The position numbers and the translations under genes were made by a program. From Vibrio superstes (GTDB taxonomy: Bacteria; Pseudomonadota; Gammaproteobacteria; Enterobacterales; Vibrionaceae), in NCBI RefSeq assembly GCF_003569005.1, contig NZ_BCUR01000004.1, positions 2,539,573 through 2,603,572 on the forward strand: a stretch of DNA of 64,000 bases, written 5' to 3'. Shown here piece after piece: positions 1 through 8,531 of the stretch. Numbering within the stretch: the first letter of the stretch is position 1; each line of letters opens with the position of its first letter. Below the pieces are notes generated by a model. That model was not told the origin of the DNA. It saw nothing but the letters and a program-made list of their open reading frames with translations, and did no database searches.

Positions 1-76
1 ACCTTTTATAAAAACAGATTCCAGCTTATAACATGCGGTAAAGACGGTTTTTACAGCTTGCAACTGATAGCTGCTT

Positions 77-3000
77 TTATTTAATCTTATTCCTTCCAAA
101 CATCAACAAACATGGTGTCAGTACCAGTGTGAGTACTGTGGCAAAGGCTAGGCCGCCGGCAATGGCGGTGGCGAGCTGAGTCCACCACTGGGTGCTTGGG
201 GCACCGATTTCAATCTTTTGGTTTATTAGATCTACATTGGTTTGTAGAACCATAGGCATTAAACCAAGGATAGTGGTGACCGTGGTAAGCATTACTGGCC
301 TTAGACGCTGTACACCCGTTCTCAGTATCGCTTCTTCTTTTGACAATCCACGTTGGCGCAACTGGTTAAAGGTATCGATCAAAACAATATTGTTATTAAC
401 GACAATACCTGCCAATGCAATCACGCCAATGCCCGACATCACTATGCCAAACGGGCGTTGGAACAGCAATAAACCGGCAAACACCCCTACGGTTGAGAAC
501 AACACAGCACTCAGGATCAAAAACGCTTGGTAAAAGCTATTAAATTGAGTGATCAGGATCAGCGCCATTACAGCCAATGCAGCCAAGAATGCGGACTGCA
601 GGAAGCTCGAAGAGTTTTGCTGCTCTTCATTTTGTCCCTTAATTCTGAACTCAACACCTTCTGCTAGATCTAGCTCTTGCAATGCTTGCTCAATCGATGG
701 CAACTCAATAGCGAGGTTATAGCCCTCACTCATATCAGCCACAACATTGACGATGCGCTTGCCATCCAAGCGATTAATGGTGTCTTGCTTAGGCTCAGGT
801 TTTACCTTGGCAAAATTAGTAATAGGCACCAAGCCTGAGTGTGTTTTTACCCTGAGTTCATCAAAGCGACCAATATCTCGCTTGTCTTCAGGGTAGCGAA
901 CCAATATGTCGACCTCATCATCGGTATCATCGGGGAGATAATCCCCCACCCTTAGTCCATTAGTGACAAACTGAACCGTATTGCCCACCAGTGAGGCATC
1001 CGCGCCAAATCGAGACGCATCGGCGCGGTTAACATCGATAGTCCAATCAATGCCTTCCTTGCTTGAGTTATCGCTAACATTAGTCAATGCAGGATTACCA
1101 TCAGCCCATAGCCGTATTTTCTTGGCCGCTGAATCAATCAGATTAGGGTCGCGAGAGGTCACCTCTATGACTAAATCGTTCTCAACTGGGGGACCTGCAT
1201 CTGGAAACTTATACTCGATTTCGACACCAGCAAATTTGTCGGTTCTTTCACGAAGCTCCTCTATGATCTCTTTCACCGAGCGGCGATCCTGCCAATCTAC
1301 CGGCGTCACCTGTATGGTGCCGATTTCGTCTTGCCCGCCAGTGCGAGTGTAGACACTCTCAAGTTCAGGGTGACCTATGATCTCTTGCTCCAACTCTCGC
1401 ATAATGCTGTCTTTCTCAACAATAGACAGATCACCATAGGAGCGAGCCTTAACATTAAAGTATGGCGGATCAACCTCAGGGAAGAATTCAGCGCCAAGCC
1501 CTGCCTTGTTGTAGGCAAAGCCCACTGCAAATGCCAACAATACGGCGCTCAGCAATACTTTAAGAGGATGTTTAATGGCGATAGCCAGGGTGTGGTAATA
1601 AAGCTTGGTAATCCCCGTAGCCTTTTCAAAGTCACCATCATGAAGCTGCTGCATACGTATCTGCGTCGCTGCATTCATAAATTGAGGCTTGCCAATCAAA
1701 CTGCCCAGCACAGGGACAAATACCAGCGCCATCACCAAGGAAGCACTCAGCGTTGCTATCAAGGTCAGCGGCAGATACTTCATAAACTCGCCCGTCGTAT
1801 CAGGCCAGAACAACAATGGAGCAAATGCGGCTAAGGTCGTTGCGGTAGAAGCGGTGATAGGCCAAGCCATTCTCTTAGCTGCATCACGATAAGCCTCTTT
1901 ACGAGGTGAGCCCTCTTGCATCTTTCTGTCGGCAAATTCGGTGACCACAATGGCCCCATCCACCAGCATTCCCACTGCCATGATCAACGAGAACAGCACG
2001 ACGATATTCACCGTCAAGCCAAATACAGACAGTACCAATAAACCGGTAAGAAAAGAGCCTGGAATTGAGATACCGACCAACAGAGCGGTGCGCATTCCCA
2101 AGATGGCAATGATAACGATCACTACAAGGATGATGGCTGATAGCACGTTATTTTGAAGATCCGTCAACATACGATCAACGTCTTCAGAATCATCATAGGT
2201 GTACTTAACCAATAGGTTACTTGGCCATTCTGGTAATTTTTGAGCCTCAGCAATCACCGCTTTAACGATGTCCACCGACTCTATGATGTTCTCTCCTGCA
2301 CGCTTTTTAACATCTAGCACGACAGCGCTTTCGCCATCTAATCGCGCAAAGCTTTCTGGGTCTCTAAAGGAGCGTCTTACCGAGGCGACATCACCAAAGG
2401 TAATGACTTGTTTGCCATCCACCTTAACCGGCAATTCAAGCACATCTTGTAGCGAAGCAAACACCGAAGGCACCTTCACCGAAAATCGACCATAACCCGT
2501 ATCCACAAAACCAGCTGCGACTACTCTATTACTAGCGGCAATTAAGTTGTAGATATCACCTTGATCTAGGCCATAGCTCTCCATCAACAGGGGATCGACT
2601 ATCACCTCGACAATATCGTCACGGTCACCGGCTATATCCACTTCTAGGATCTGCTTAAAGCTCTCTAGCTTGTCTTGAATGCGACGACCAATCTGAACTA
2701 TGGTTCGCTCTGGCACTGTGCCATACAAAGCCACCGACAAAATTGGTTGCTCGCTGGCAAGGGTCACTTCGTTTACGGTGGGATCGTCACTGTCATCGGG
2801 AAGCTTTGATTTTGCAAGGTCGACCGCCTCGCGAACATCCGTCATCGCTTTATTAAGATCACTGCCTGCGACAAATTCTAGAGTCACAGAGCCGTGACCT
2901 TCGGATGCGGTAGAGGTCATTTTCTTAACGCCTTCTATTGAGCGAAGCTCTTGCTCAATTGGGCGTACCAACATGCGCTCAGCATCAAGAGGTGAGATAC

Positions 3001-3160
3001 CTTGATGACCAACAGAAACATAGATAATGGGGATGGTGATGTCTGGGCTAGATTCTTTCGGGATCGTGATATACGTGTACACCCCTGCCACAATCAGCAT
3101 AAACAGTAGTGTTAATACTGTTCTAGAACGATTAAGAGCTGCATCAATGATAGAGAGCAT
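77..3160 (-). CDS. vexH: RND efflux transporter, inner-membrane pump (VexH-like)
   Basis: 1027-residue pump of the resistance-nodulation-division superfamily, which exports substrates by proton antiport together with a periplasmic adaptor and a TolC-type channel. Residues 14-31 form the first membrane helix, a periplasmic porter loop follows, and helices 2-6 span about 337-490; the pattern repeats in the second half. Helix 4 carries D401 followed by G402 (AcrB has D407-D408), and helix 10 has N922 where AcrB has K940, so only part of the classical proton relay is present. It lies 10 bp downstream of the adaptor gene in one operon. No outer-membrane channel gene is present, so an unlinked TolC is inferred. 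Next to erpA and hemL this matches the position of V. cholerae vexGH (recalled synteny); substrates cannot be read from sequence. Confidence 0.87.
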   Translation of the reverse strand: MLSIIDAALNRSRTVLTLLFMLIVAGVYTYITIPKESSPDITIPIIYVSVGHQGISPLDAERMLVRPIEQELRSIEGVKKMTSTASEGHGSVTLEFVAGSDLNKAMTDVREAVDLAKSKLPDDSDDPTVNEVTLASEQPILSVALYGTVPERTIVQIGRRIQDKLESFKQILEVDIAGDRDDIVEVIVDPLLMESYGLDQGDIYNLIAASNRVVAAGFVDTGYGRFSVKVPSVFASLQDVLELPVKVDGKQVITFGDVASVRRSFRDPESFARLDGESAVVLDVKKRAGENIIESVDIVKAVIAEAQKLPEWPSNLLVKYTYDDSEDVDRMLTDLQNNVLSAIILVVIVIIAILGMRTALLVGISIPGSFLTGLLVLSVFGLTVNIVVLFSLIMAVGMLVDGAIVVTEFADRKMQEGSPRKEAYRDAAKRMAWPITASTATTLAAFAPLLFWPDTTGEFMKYLPLTLIATLSASLVMALVFVPVLGSLIGKPQFMNAATQIRMQQLHDGDFEKATGITKLYYHTLAIAIKHPLKVLLSAVLLAFAVGFAYNKAGLGAEFFPEVDPPYFNVKARSYGDLSIVEKDSIMRELEQEIIGHPELESVYTRTGGQDEIGTIQVTPVDWQDRRSVKEIIEELRERTDKFAGVEIEYKFPDAGPPVENDLVIEVTSRDPNLIDSAAKKIRLWADGNPALTNVSDNSSKEGIDWTIDVNRADASRFGADASLVGNTVQFVTNGLRVGDYLPDDTDDEVDILVRYPEDKRDIGRFDELRVKTHSGLVPITNFAKVKPEPKQDTINRLDGKRIVNVVADMSEGYNLAIELPSIEQALQELDLAEGVEFRIKGQNEEQQNSSSFLQSAFLAALAVMALILITQFNSFYQAFLILSAVLFSTVGVFAGLLLFQRPFGIVMSGIGVIALAGIVVNNNIVLIDTFNQLRQRGLSKEEAILRTGVQRLRPVMLTTVTTILGLMPMVLQTNVDLINQKIEIGAPSTQWWTQLATAIAGGLAFATVLTLVLTPCLLMFGRNKIK

Positions 3161-3170
3161 AGCTTACCCT

Positions 3171-4253
3171 CTACTGTCTAATGGCGATGACAGAGTCACC
3201 ATCACGAACAAAGCCCTGCCCTTTAGTGACGATCTCAACGCTGTCACCTAAGCCACTTAGCCAGACACCATCTTGCTCTGCTTTAACAATCTGAATACCA
3301 ACAAAATGAACCTTATCCTCTTGCAGTGTTTTTACTCCAAGGTTACCGGCCTCATCCAGCGCTAGCATTGCCGGTGTCACCTTAACGGCCATCTTCTTCT
3401 CCAACTCTAACTCCACCTCAGCGCTCACGCCAGAGGGAAGCATTTGATCTTTATTGGCAATTTCTATTTCAATCGGAAAGGTATTAGTCGTCACAGAGGA
3501 GTTGCGCGATACATAGCGCAGGGTGCCCTGAAGTTTTTCGCCCCCTAATAAAGTGATGTTCGCGGTTTGTCCTTTCTTCACTAGCTGAATATGGCGTTCA
3601 CTAAGATCGGCTTCAATAACCAGCTTTTCAAGGTCGATAAGATGAGCCACTTCATCACCACGCGATAGATAGTCACCAAGTTCTACGTGCAAGCGATCTA
3701 TAATGCCGTCAAAGGGTGCCCGAATAATACTGTTCTTAAGGCCTAACTTAACATTGGCGACGGTGGCTTTGGCGTTGGACAGTTCAGCCTCTGCCTGAGT
3801 AAAAGCGACTTCATTTTGTAATCCACGCTTTTTAAGGGAGGTCGCAGCATCAAACTCTTTTTGCTTAACTCGCAATAAGGCATTGGCACGATCCAACTGG
3901 ATCTCTAAATCCCCTTTGTCGATCATGGCAATGATTTGCCCACGCTTAACCGTAGCACCTTTACGAACCCTCAAGGCTTTTATGGTGCCTGCAAGCTCAG
4001 CGCTGAGTTCAACATGACGATTTGGCGCCGTTCGTCCATAGAGTTCGATTTTTCGAGCGACGGGCTCGGCATTAAATTGAGTCACAACCACCTTAGCTAA
4101 AGGTACGTTGCGTTCTGTTGCTGGGGACTGTTGTGTGGGTTGTTCTGCCCTAAGGGCGCCAGCTGCAAGCCAAGCGCCGAGGGCAACAACAAGAGTAAGC
4201 GAGATGATCCAAGGTCGTTGGGCAAAAAATTGCCCTGTCCTTCTTAACGGCAT
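3171..4253 (-). CDS. vexG: RND efflux periplasmic adaptor (membrane fusion protein, VexG-like)
   Basis: 360-residue HlyD/AcrA-type adaptor that links the inner-membrane pump to an outer-membrane channel. An N-terminal hydrophobic stretch at about residues 16-36 looks like an uncleaved anchor or signal; there is no lipobox cysteine, unlike AcrA. Then come a lipoyl/barrel-sandwich half (about 75-110), a coiled-coil hairpin (about 115-170), the second lipoyl half with the usual APFDG turn, and beta-barrel and membrane-proximal domains. It is the promoter-proximal gene of a two-gene operon. The family call is firm; the gene name rests on neighbourhood. Confidence 0.85.
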   Translation of the reverse strand: MPLRRTGQFFAQRPWIISLTLVVALGAWLAAGALRAEQPTQQSPATERNVPLAKVVVTQFNAEPVARKIELYGRTAPNRHVELSAELAGTIKALRVRKGATVKRGQIIAMIDKGDLEIQLDRANALLRVKQKEFDAATSLKKRGLQNEVAFTQAEAELSNAKATVANVKLGLKNSIIRAPFDGIIDRLHVELGDYLSRGDEVAHLIDLEKLVIEADLSERHIQLVKKGQTANITLLGGEKLQGTLRYVSRNSSVTTNTFPIEIEIANKDQMLPSGVSAEVELELEKKMAVKVTPAMLALDEAGNLGVKTLQEDKVHFVGIQIVKAEQDGVWLSGLGDSVEIVTKGQGFVRDGDSVIAIRQ

Positions 4254-4363
4254 AACTAAATCCTTTTAATTATCAGTAGGCGACCCTGCCTAGCTGTTTA
4301 TACGGCACAGCCTTTATAAGTGACTACTGTACCGATTACTGCCGGTTATTTCTGAGGGTAGGA

Positions 4364-4705
4364 TCACACGCTAAATGAGGCTCCACAACCGCAAGTGGTT
4401 GTTGCATTAGGGTTATTAATGAAGAAGCGTGCGCCTTCAAGTCCCTCTGTGTAATCTACTGTACCGCCAATTAAGTACTGCAAAGACATAGGGTCTACCA
4501 CTAGAGTCACCTCGTCTTTCACTATAATCGAGTCGCCTTCATTCACTTTCTCATCGAAGGTAAAACCGTATTGAAAGCCACTACAACCACCACCTGTGAT
4601 GTATACACGTAGTTTAAGCTCAGGATTTTCTTCCTCTGTAATCAATACTTTAACGCGCGCCGCTGCTGCGTCAGAAAAATTCAAAGGGACATTTAATTCG
4701 CTCAC
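4364..4705 (-). CDS. erpA: iron-sulfur cluster insertion protein ErpA
   Basis: 113-residue A-type Fe-S carrier that delivers clusters to apoproteins, including isoprenoid-synthesis enzymes in E. coli. The three conserved cysteines are C41 in a GGGCSGF motif and C105/C107 in the C-terminal CGCG motif, which separates A-type proteins from other HesB-like folds. The start is GTG, preceded by a GAGAGG ribosome site five bases upstream. It diverges from hemL, and its promoter overlaps an IscR-like palindrome. Confidence 0.95.
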   Translation of the reverse strand: MSELNVPLNFSDAAAARVKVLITEEENPELKLRVYITGGGCSGFQYGFTFDEKVNEGDSIIVKDEVTLVVDPMSLQYLIGGTVDYTEGLEGARFFINNPNATTTCGCGASFSV

Positions 4706-4759
4706 CGAGACCTCTCTTTATTCGATGTTGCCACTCTAGGTGACTGTGTTGATCTGGCG

Positions 4760-4788
4760 ATTATCTAATACCTGAGCAAAGTGTTCAA
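4760..4788 (-). promoter_or_regulatory. sigma-70 promoter of erpA
   Basis: Read on the minus strand: a -35 box TTGAAC (4783-4788), exactly 17 bases of spacer, then a -10 box GATAAT (4760-4765). It lies about 55 bases upstream of the erpA GTG and is overlapped at the -35 end by the palindrome at 4768-4792. The call is by eye from consensus. Confidence 0.6.
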
Positions 4789-4792
4789 GTAT
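4768..4792. promoter_or_regulatory. IscR type-1-like operator between erpA and hemL
   Basis: A 25-base imperfect palindrome that starts ATA and ends TAT, with arms ATACCTGAGCA and TGTTCAAGTAT matching at 9 of 11 positions around an AAG centre. Length, termini and the YTGA/TCA cores resemble the E. coli type-1 IscR site used by the Fe-S form of IscR. It covers the erpA spacer and -35 box. A perfect TATAAT at 4811-4816 could serve hemL. IscR control of erpA is established in E. coli; here it is inferred. Confidence 0.5.
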
Positions 4793-4903
4793 TCAAATTA
4801 TGTGACTCCGTATAATAGTGAGACACAAGCGTTAGACTTGTGGCCAATATTTATTACAATGCTGTCATTCCCAAAAATGCTATCCGAAAGCAAGGATTCT
4901 TTA

Positions 4904-6193
4904 ATGAGCAAATCAGAAGCACTCTATCAGCAAGCCCAAACCATTATTCCCGGTGGCGTTAACTCACCTGTACGTGCATTTAATGGCGTTGGTGGTTCTC
5001 CTCTTTTCATTGAGCGTGCTGATGGCTCTCGTATTTACGACGCAGACGACAAGGTGTACATCGACTACGTGGGTTCTTGGGGACCGATGATCTTGGGCCA
5101 CAACAATCCTGTTATTCGTGATGCGGTTGTAGAAGCAGCGCAGCGCGGTCTTAGCTTTGGCGCACCAACCGAGCTTGAGATCAACATGGCTAAGCTTGTG
5201 TCTTCTCTTGTTCCTTCAATGGAACAACTGCGCATGGTGAGCTCAGGTACAGAAGCGACAATGAGTGCTATTCGTTTGGCACGTGGTTACACAGGCCGCG
5301 ATAAAATCATGAAGTTTGAGGGTTGCTACCATGGCCACGCCGATAGCTTGCTAGTTAAAGCAGGTTCTGGCGCACTAACTCTAGGTCAACCGAGTTCTCC
5401 GGGCGTACCAGAAGATTTTGCTAAGCACACATTAACTGCCACATTTAACAACCTTGACTCAGTTCAAGCGCTGTTTGATGCAAACCCAGGCCAAATCTCA
5501 TGCATCATTGTTGAGCCAGTTGCAGGAAACATGAACTGCATTCCGCCTATCAATGGTTTCCTAGAGGGTTTGCGTGAAATCTGTGACCAAAATGGTGCAC
5601 TGCTTATTTTTGATGAAGTAATGACAGGATTCCGTGTTGCTCTTGGCTGTGCTCAAGCACATTACAAGGTGAAGCCTGACCTAACTACCCTAGGTAAAGT
5701 TATTGGCGGTGGTATGCCTGTAGGCGCGTTTGGCGGTCGTAAAGAAGTGATGCAACACATTGCTCCAACGGGCCCAGTATACCAAGCGGGTACACTATCA
5801 GGTAACCCTATCGCTATGGCTGCAGGCTATGCATGTCTAACTCAGTTAGCACAAGCAGGCAACGAAGAGCGCCTTAATGAAATCACAGCGAAATTAGCTC
5901 AAGGTTTCAAACAGCGTGCTGACAAGCATGGAATCCCGCTACTGGTGAGCCAAGTAGGCGGTATGTTTGGTTTCTTCTTTACTGATCAGCAGCAAGTTAA
6001 CTGCTACGAAGAAGTGGCGAAGTGCGATGTTGAGCGATTCAAACGCTTCTTCCATCTGATGCTAGAAGAGGGTGTTTACCTTGCGCCATCGGCGTTTGAG
6101 GCAAGCTTTACCTCCCTATCTCACTCTGATGACGATATTGAGCAAACCCTCGCTGCCGCTGACCGTTGTTTTGCCACTTTAGCTGCTGAATAA
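4904..6193 (+). CDS. hemL: glutamate-1-semialdehyde 2,1-aminomutase HemL
   Basis: 429-residue PLP enzyme converting glutamate-1-semialdehyde to 5-aminolevulinate, the last step of the C5 entry to heme synthesis. The PLP lysine is K265 in LGKVIGGGMPVGAFGG; the aminotransferase-III signature LLIFDEVMTGFR precedes it. The frame is open upstream to 4781, but the ATG at 4904 has an AAGGA eight bases upstream, begins MSKSE as in orthologues, and gives the normal family length. It diverges from erpA and ends at a strong terminator. Confidence 0.96.
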   Translation: MSKSEALYQQAQTIIPGGVNSPVRAFNGVGGSPLFIERADGSRIYDADDKVYIDYVGSWGPMILGHNNPVIRDAVVEAAQRGLSFGAPTELEINMAKLVSSLVPSMEQLRMVSSGTEATMSAIRLARGYTGRDKIMKFEGCYHGHADSLLVKAGSGALTLGQPSSPGVPEDFAKHTLTATFNNLDSVQALFDANPGQISCIIVEPVAGNMNCIPPINGFLEGLREICDQNGALLIFDEVMTGFRVALGCAQAHYKVKPDLTTLGKVIGGGMPVGAFGGRKEVMQHIAPTGPVYQAGTLSGNPIAMAAGYACLTQLAQAGNEERLNEITAKLAQGFKQRADKHGIPLLVSQVGGMFGFFFTDQQQVNCYEEVAKCDVERFKRFFHLMLEEGVYLAPSAFEASFTSLSHSDDDIEQTLAAADRCFATLAAE

Positions 6194-6212
6194 CCAGCTA
6201 TACATTGTGAAC

Positions 6213-6236
6213 AAGGAGCCGACTGGCTCCTTTTTT
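6213..6236 (+). terminator. Rho-independent terminator of hemL
   Basis: Stem AAGGAGCC (6213-6220), loop GACT, stem GGCTCCTT (6225-6232) running into six T residues. Confidence 0.9.
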
Positions 6237-6305
6237 ATTTCTAGCGATTCATGTTGCATAACGCTATGATTTATCATCACAAACACTATAAGTGGGCCGT
6301 TCAAA

Positions 6306-7391
6306 GTGCCAAAAAGATTCCAACTCACGTCTAGCCAATGGCTATTAATCGCTGCGCTACTGGTTTTTGCGTATGCCTGCTTTGTTTTAATCCGACCTTA
6401 TATCAACTCAATCGTAATGGCATTTATCATCTCACTGCTGATGTTCCCAATTCACGAGTGGCTTGATAAGAAAATGCCGACAATGAGAAACACCAGCGCC
6501 CTGCTCTCTTGCATCATCTTAACCTTTATTATTGTGATACCGCTGTTGTTTGTCTTCACGGCAATCATCCAGCAAGGTTCCTCTTTTTCGCAGGGTGTTT
6601 ATCACTGGGTAACCGACGGGGGGGTACAGGAGCTATTCGCACAGCCTTGGGTGGTTAAGATCCTCGATTTAATCAATACCTACTTGCCGTTCGACACCCT
6701 AAAGCCTTCTGAAATTGGGCAAAAGGTCGCAGAACTGGCCAGCACGTTTGGGTCCAACTTAGTGGCTATCAGTGCCTCTGTTGTGGGCAGTGCAACCAGC
6801 TTTTTGATGAACTTCGGCTTGATGTTGTTCGTACTGTTTTTCCTACTGCGCGACCATGAGAAGATCATCAACAATATGCGTCACATCCTTCCTTTGTCTC
6901 GCTCACAAGAAGACAGGCTACTAGACGAAATTGAGAAGGTCTCTAAATCTGCCGTAATGGGCTCTTTCTTAACGGCAATTGCTCAGGGCGCTGCAGGTGG
7001 TTTTGCTATGTGGTTGGTCGGGTTTCCAGCCCTATTTTGGGGAACTATGATGGGCTTTGCTTCATTTATCCCCGTTATTGGTACCGCATTAATTTGGGTA
7101 CCAGCGTGTCTGTACCTTCTTTTGACAGGAGAAACCGGCTGGGCAATATTCTTACTGATTTGGTCAGTAGCGGTCGTTGGTTCTATCGATAACATTCTTC
7201 GCCCACTGCTCATGCAGGGAAGTGCGGGTATGAATACCCTAATGATCTTCTTTTCTTTGCTTGGCGGTTTGCATGTCTTCGGCTTAATTGGTTTAATCTA
7301 CGGCCCGCTGATCTTCGCCATCACTATGGTGCTGTTCAACATGTATGAGGAAGAGTTCAATGACTTCCTCGATCAGCAAGATAACAACTAG
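6306..7391 (+). CDS. AI-2E/UPF0118 family membrane transporter (PerM/TqsA-like)
   Basis: 361-residue integral membrane protein of the AI-2E transporter superfamily. Hydrophobic segments lie at about 14-46, 63-87, 157-180, 212-235, 240-290 and 303-345, with the characteristic soluble section at about 90-155 and an acidic C-terminus. The start is GTG at 6306 with only a weak ribosome site. Family members range from autoinducer-2 exporters (TqsA) to uncharacterised permeases, so the substrate is unknown; quorum-signal export should not be assumed. rsmC starts 13 bases after its stop. Confidence 0.82.
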   Translation: MPKRFQLTSSQWLLIAALLVFAYACFVLIRPYINSIVMAFIISLLMFPIHEWLDKKMPTMRNTSALLSCIILTFIIVIPLLFVFTAIIQQGSSFSQGVYHWVTDGGVQELFAQPWVVKILDLINTYLPFDTLKPSEIGQKVAELASTFGSNLVAISASVVGSATSFLMNFGLMLFVLFFLLRDHEKIINNMRHILPLSRSQEDRLLDEIEKVSKSAVMGSFLTAIAQGAAGGFAMWLVGFPALFWGTMMGFASFIPVIGTALIWVPACLYLLLTGETGWAIFLLIWSVAVVGSIDNILRPLLMQGSAGMNTLMIFFSLLGGLHVFGLIGLIYGPLIFAITMVLFNMYEEEFNDFLDQQDNN

Positions 7392-7404
7392 TAAGAGTAA
7401 ATTA

Positions 7405-8424
7405 ATGAGTGCCTACACCGCCCCAAGCCAGATAGCTGAACGTCAACTTGCCTACTTCGCTGGAAAACGCGTCGTCATTGCAGGAGAAGCAGAGGATCAT
7501 TTCCCAAAACAGCTACAACAGCACGCTGAAGCGGTGACCGTGTTCACGACTCATTATGGCTATCATCAGCAGATGCAGCGTCTCGGTGTGGATAGCCAAT
7601 TTGGTGTCGAGTTTGATAACAATGTTGATGCTGACATGCTATTGCTTTACTGGCCAAAGGCAAAAAGTGAAGCGAAATATCTACTAGAGATGATGCTCAG
7701 TAAACTGTCACCTGAGACAGAGGTTGCCGTTATCGGCGAGAATCGTTCTGGGGTAAAAAGCATTGAAAAAATGTTCAAAGAGTTTGGTCCTATTAATAAA
7801 TATGACTCAGCACGACGCTGCTCTTTTTACTGGGGCTTAAGCCAAACGCCTCCAGCCTCCTTTAAACTTAATGATTACTTTAAGTCTTATCAGGTTGAGC
7901 TAGAAGGTGTCTCTATCGAAGTTCAAAGCCTACCAGGCGTATTCAGCCACGGTGAGTTTGATTTAGGGTCTAAACTACTGCTCGCTAATCTCCCTAAACT
8001 CAATGGCAAGGTTCTCGATTTTGGCTGCGGAGCAGGCATTATTGGTGCCGCGATGGCACTGAAAAATCCATCAATAGAACTAGAGATGTGTGATGTGAGC
8101 GCTTTTGCGGTGGAATCTAGCAAGCGCACCTTGCAAGCAAACGGGCTTAAAGGGCGTGTTTTTGCTACAGATGTGTACTCTGAGGCTAGCAAAGACTACC
8201 AGTTTATTGTCAGTAATCCTCCTTTCCACTCAGGATTAGATACCAGTTACAGCGCGACAGAAACCCTACTGGCAGAGGCACCAAAACATCTTTCTCGCAG
8301 AGGTGAACTGCTCATTGTGGCGAATAGCTTCTTGAAATACCCACCGATTATCGAAAAAGCCTTTGGTAATTGCGAAACCACAAGTAAAACCAATAAGTTC
8401 GCGATCTACCACGCAACGAAATAA
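7405..8424 (+). CDS. rsmC: 16S rRNA (guanine(1207)-N(2))-methyltransferase RsmC
   Basis: 339 residues, close to the E. coli enzyme. It uses S-adenosylmethionine to methylate G1207 of 16S rRNA in the 30S subunit. An N-terminal degenerate methyltransferase-like half precedes the catalytic half, which shows the SAM-binding DFGCGAGIIG motif at about residues 208-217 and the catalytic NPPF motif typical of N-methyltransferases. The frame stays open back to 7345 inside the previous gene, but the ATG at 7405 gives the family start MSAYTAPS. Confidence 0.92.
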   Translation: MSAYTAPSQIAERQLAYFAGKRVVIAGEAEDHFPKQLQQHAEAVTVFTTHYGYHQQMQRLGVDSQFGVEFDNNVDADMLLLYWPKAKSEAKYLLEMMLSKLSPETEVAVIGENRSGVKSIEKMFKEFGPINKYDSARRCSFYWGLSQTPPASFKLNDYFKSYQVELEGVSIEVQSLPGVFSHGEFDLGSKLLLANLPKLNGKVLDFGCGAGIIGAAMALKNPSIELEMCDVSAFAVESSKRTLQANGLKGRVFATDVYSEASKDYQFIVSNPPFHSGLDTSYSATETLLAEAPKHLSRRGELLIVANSFLKYPPIIEKAFGNCETTSKTNKFAIYHATK

Positions 8425-8430
8425 AACTGT

Positions 8431-8469
8431 GTGAGGCAACACGCTTTTTTAAGCCTTTGCTTGCCTCAC
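8431..8469. terminator. possible rsmC 3' hairpin
   Basis: Inverted repeat GTGAGGCAA (8431-8439) / TTGCCTCAC (8461-8469) enclosing a 21-base loop that contains a six-T run. No T tail follows the outer stem, so it is either a weak terminator or an mRNA-end stabiliser. Confidence 0.4.
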
Positions 8470-8531
8470 TCCATTTGGCGGGTACATTTCAGCAATGATG
8501 ATCTCATTATCAGGCCTTGAATTAGTACCCT

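Noticed and set aside
1..76. Window edge downstream of the RND pump
   Set aside because: Short AT-rich stretch; no terminator or gene can be supported.
1331..1834. 167-codon frame antisense to the RND pump
   Set aside because: Shadow of the pump gene in another frame; the pump has full-length conserved domains.
7345..7404. 20-residue N-terminal extension of RsmC overlapping the upstream gene
   Set aside because: Low-complexity Ser/Thr/Lys sequence produced by reading the previous gene out of frame; the ATG at 7405 matches the family.
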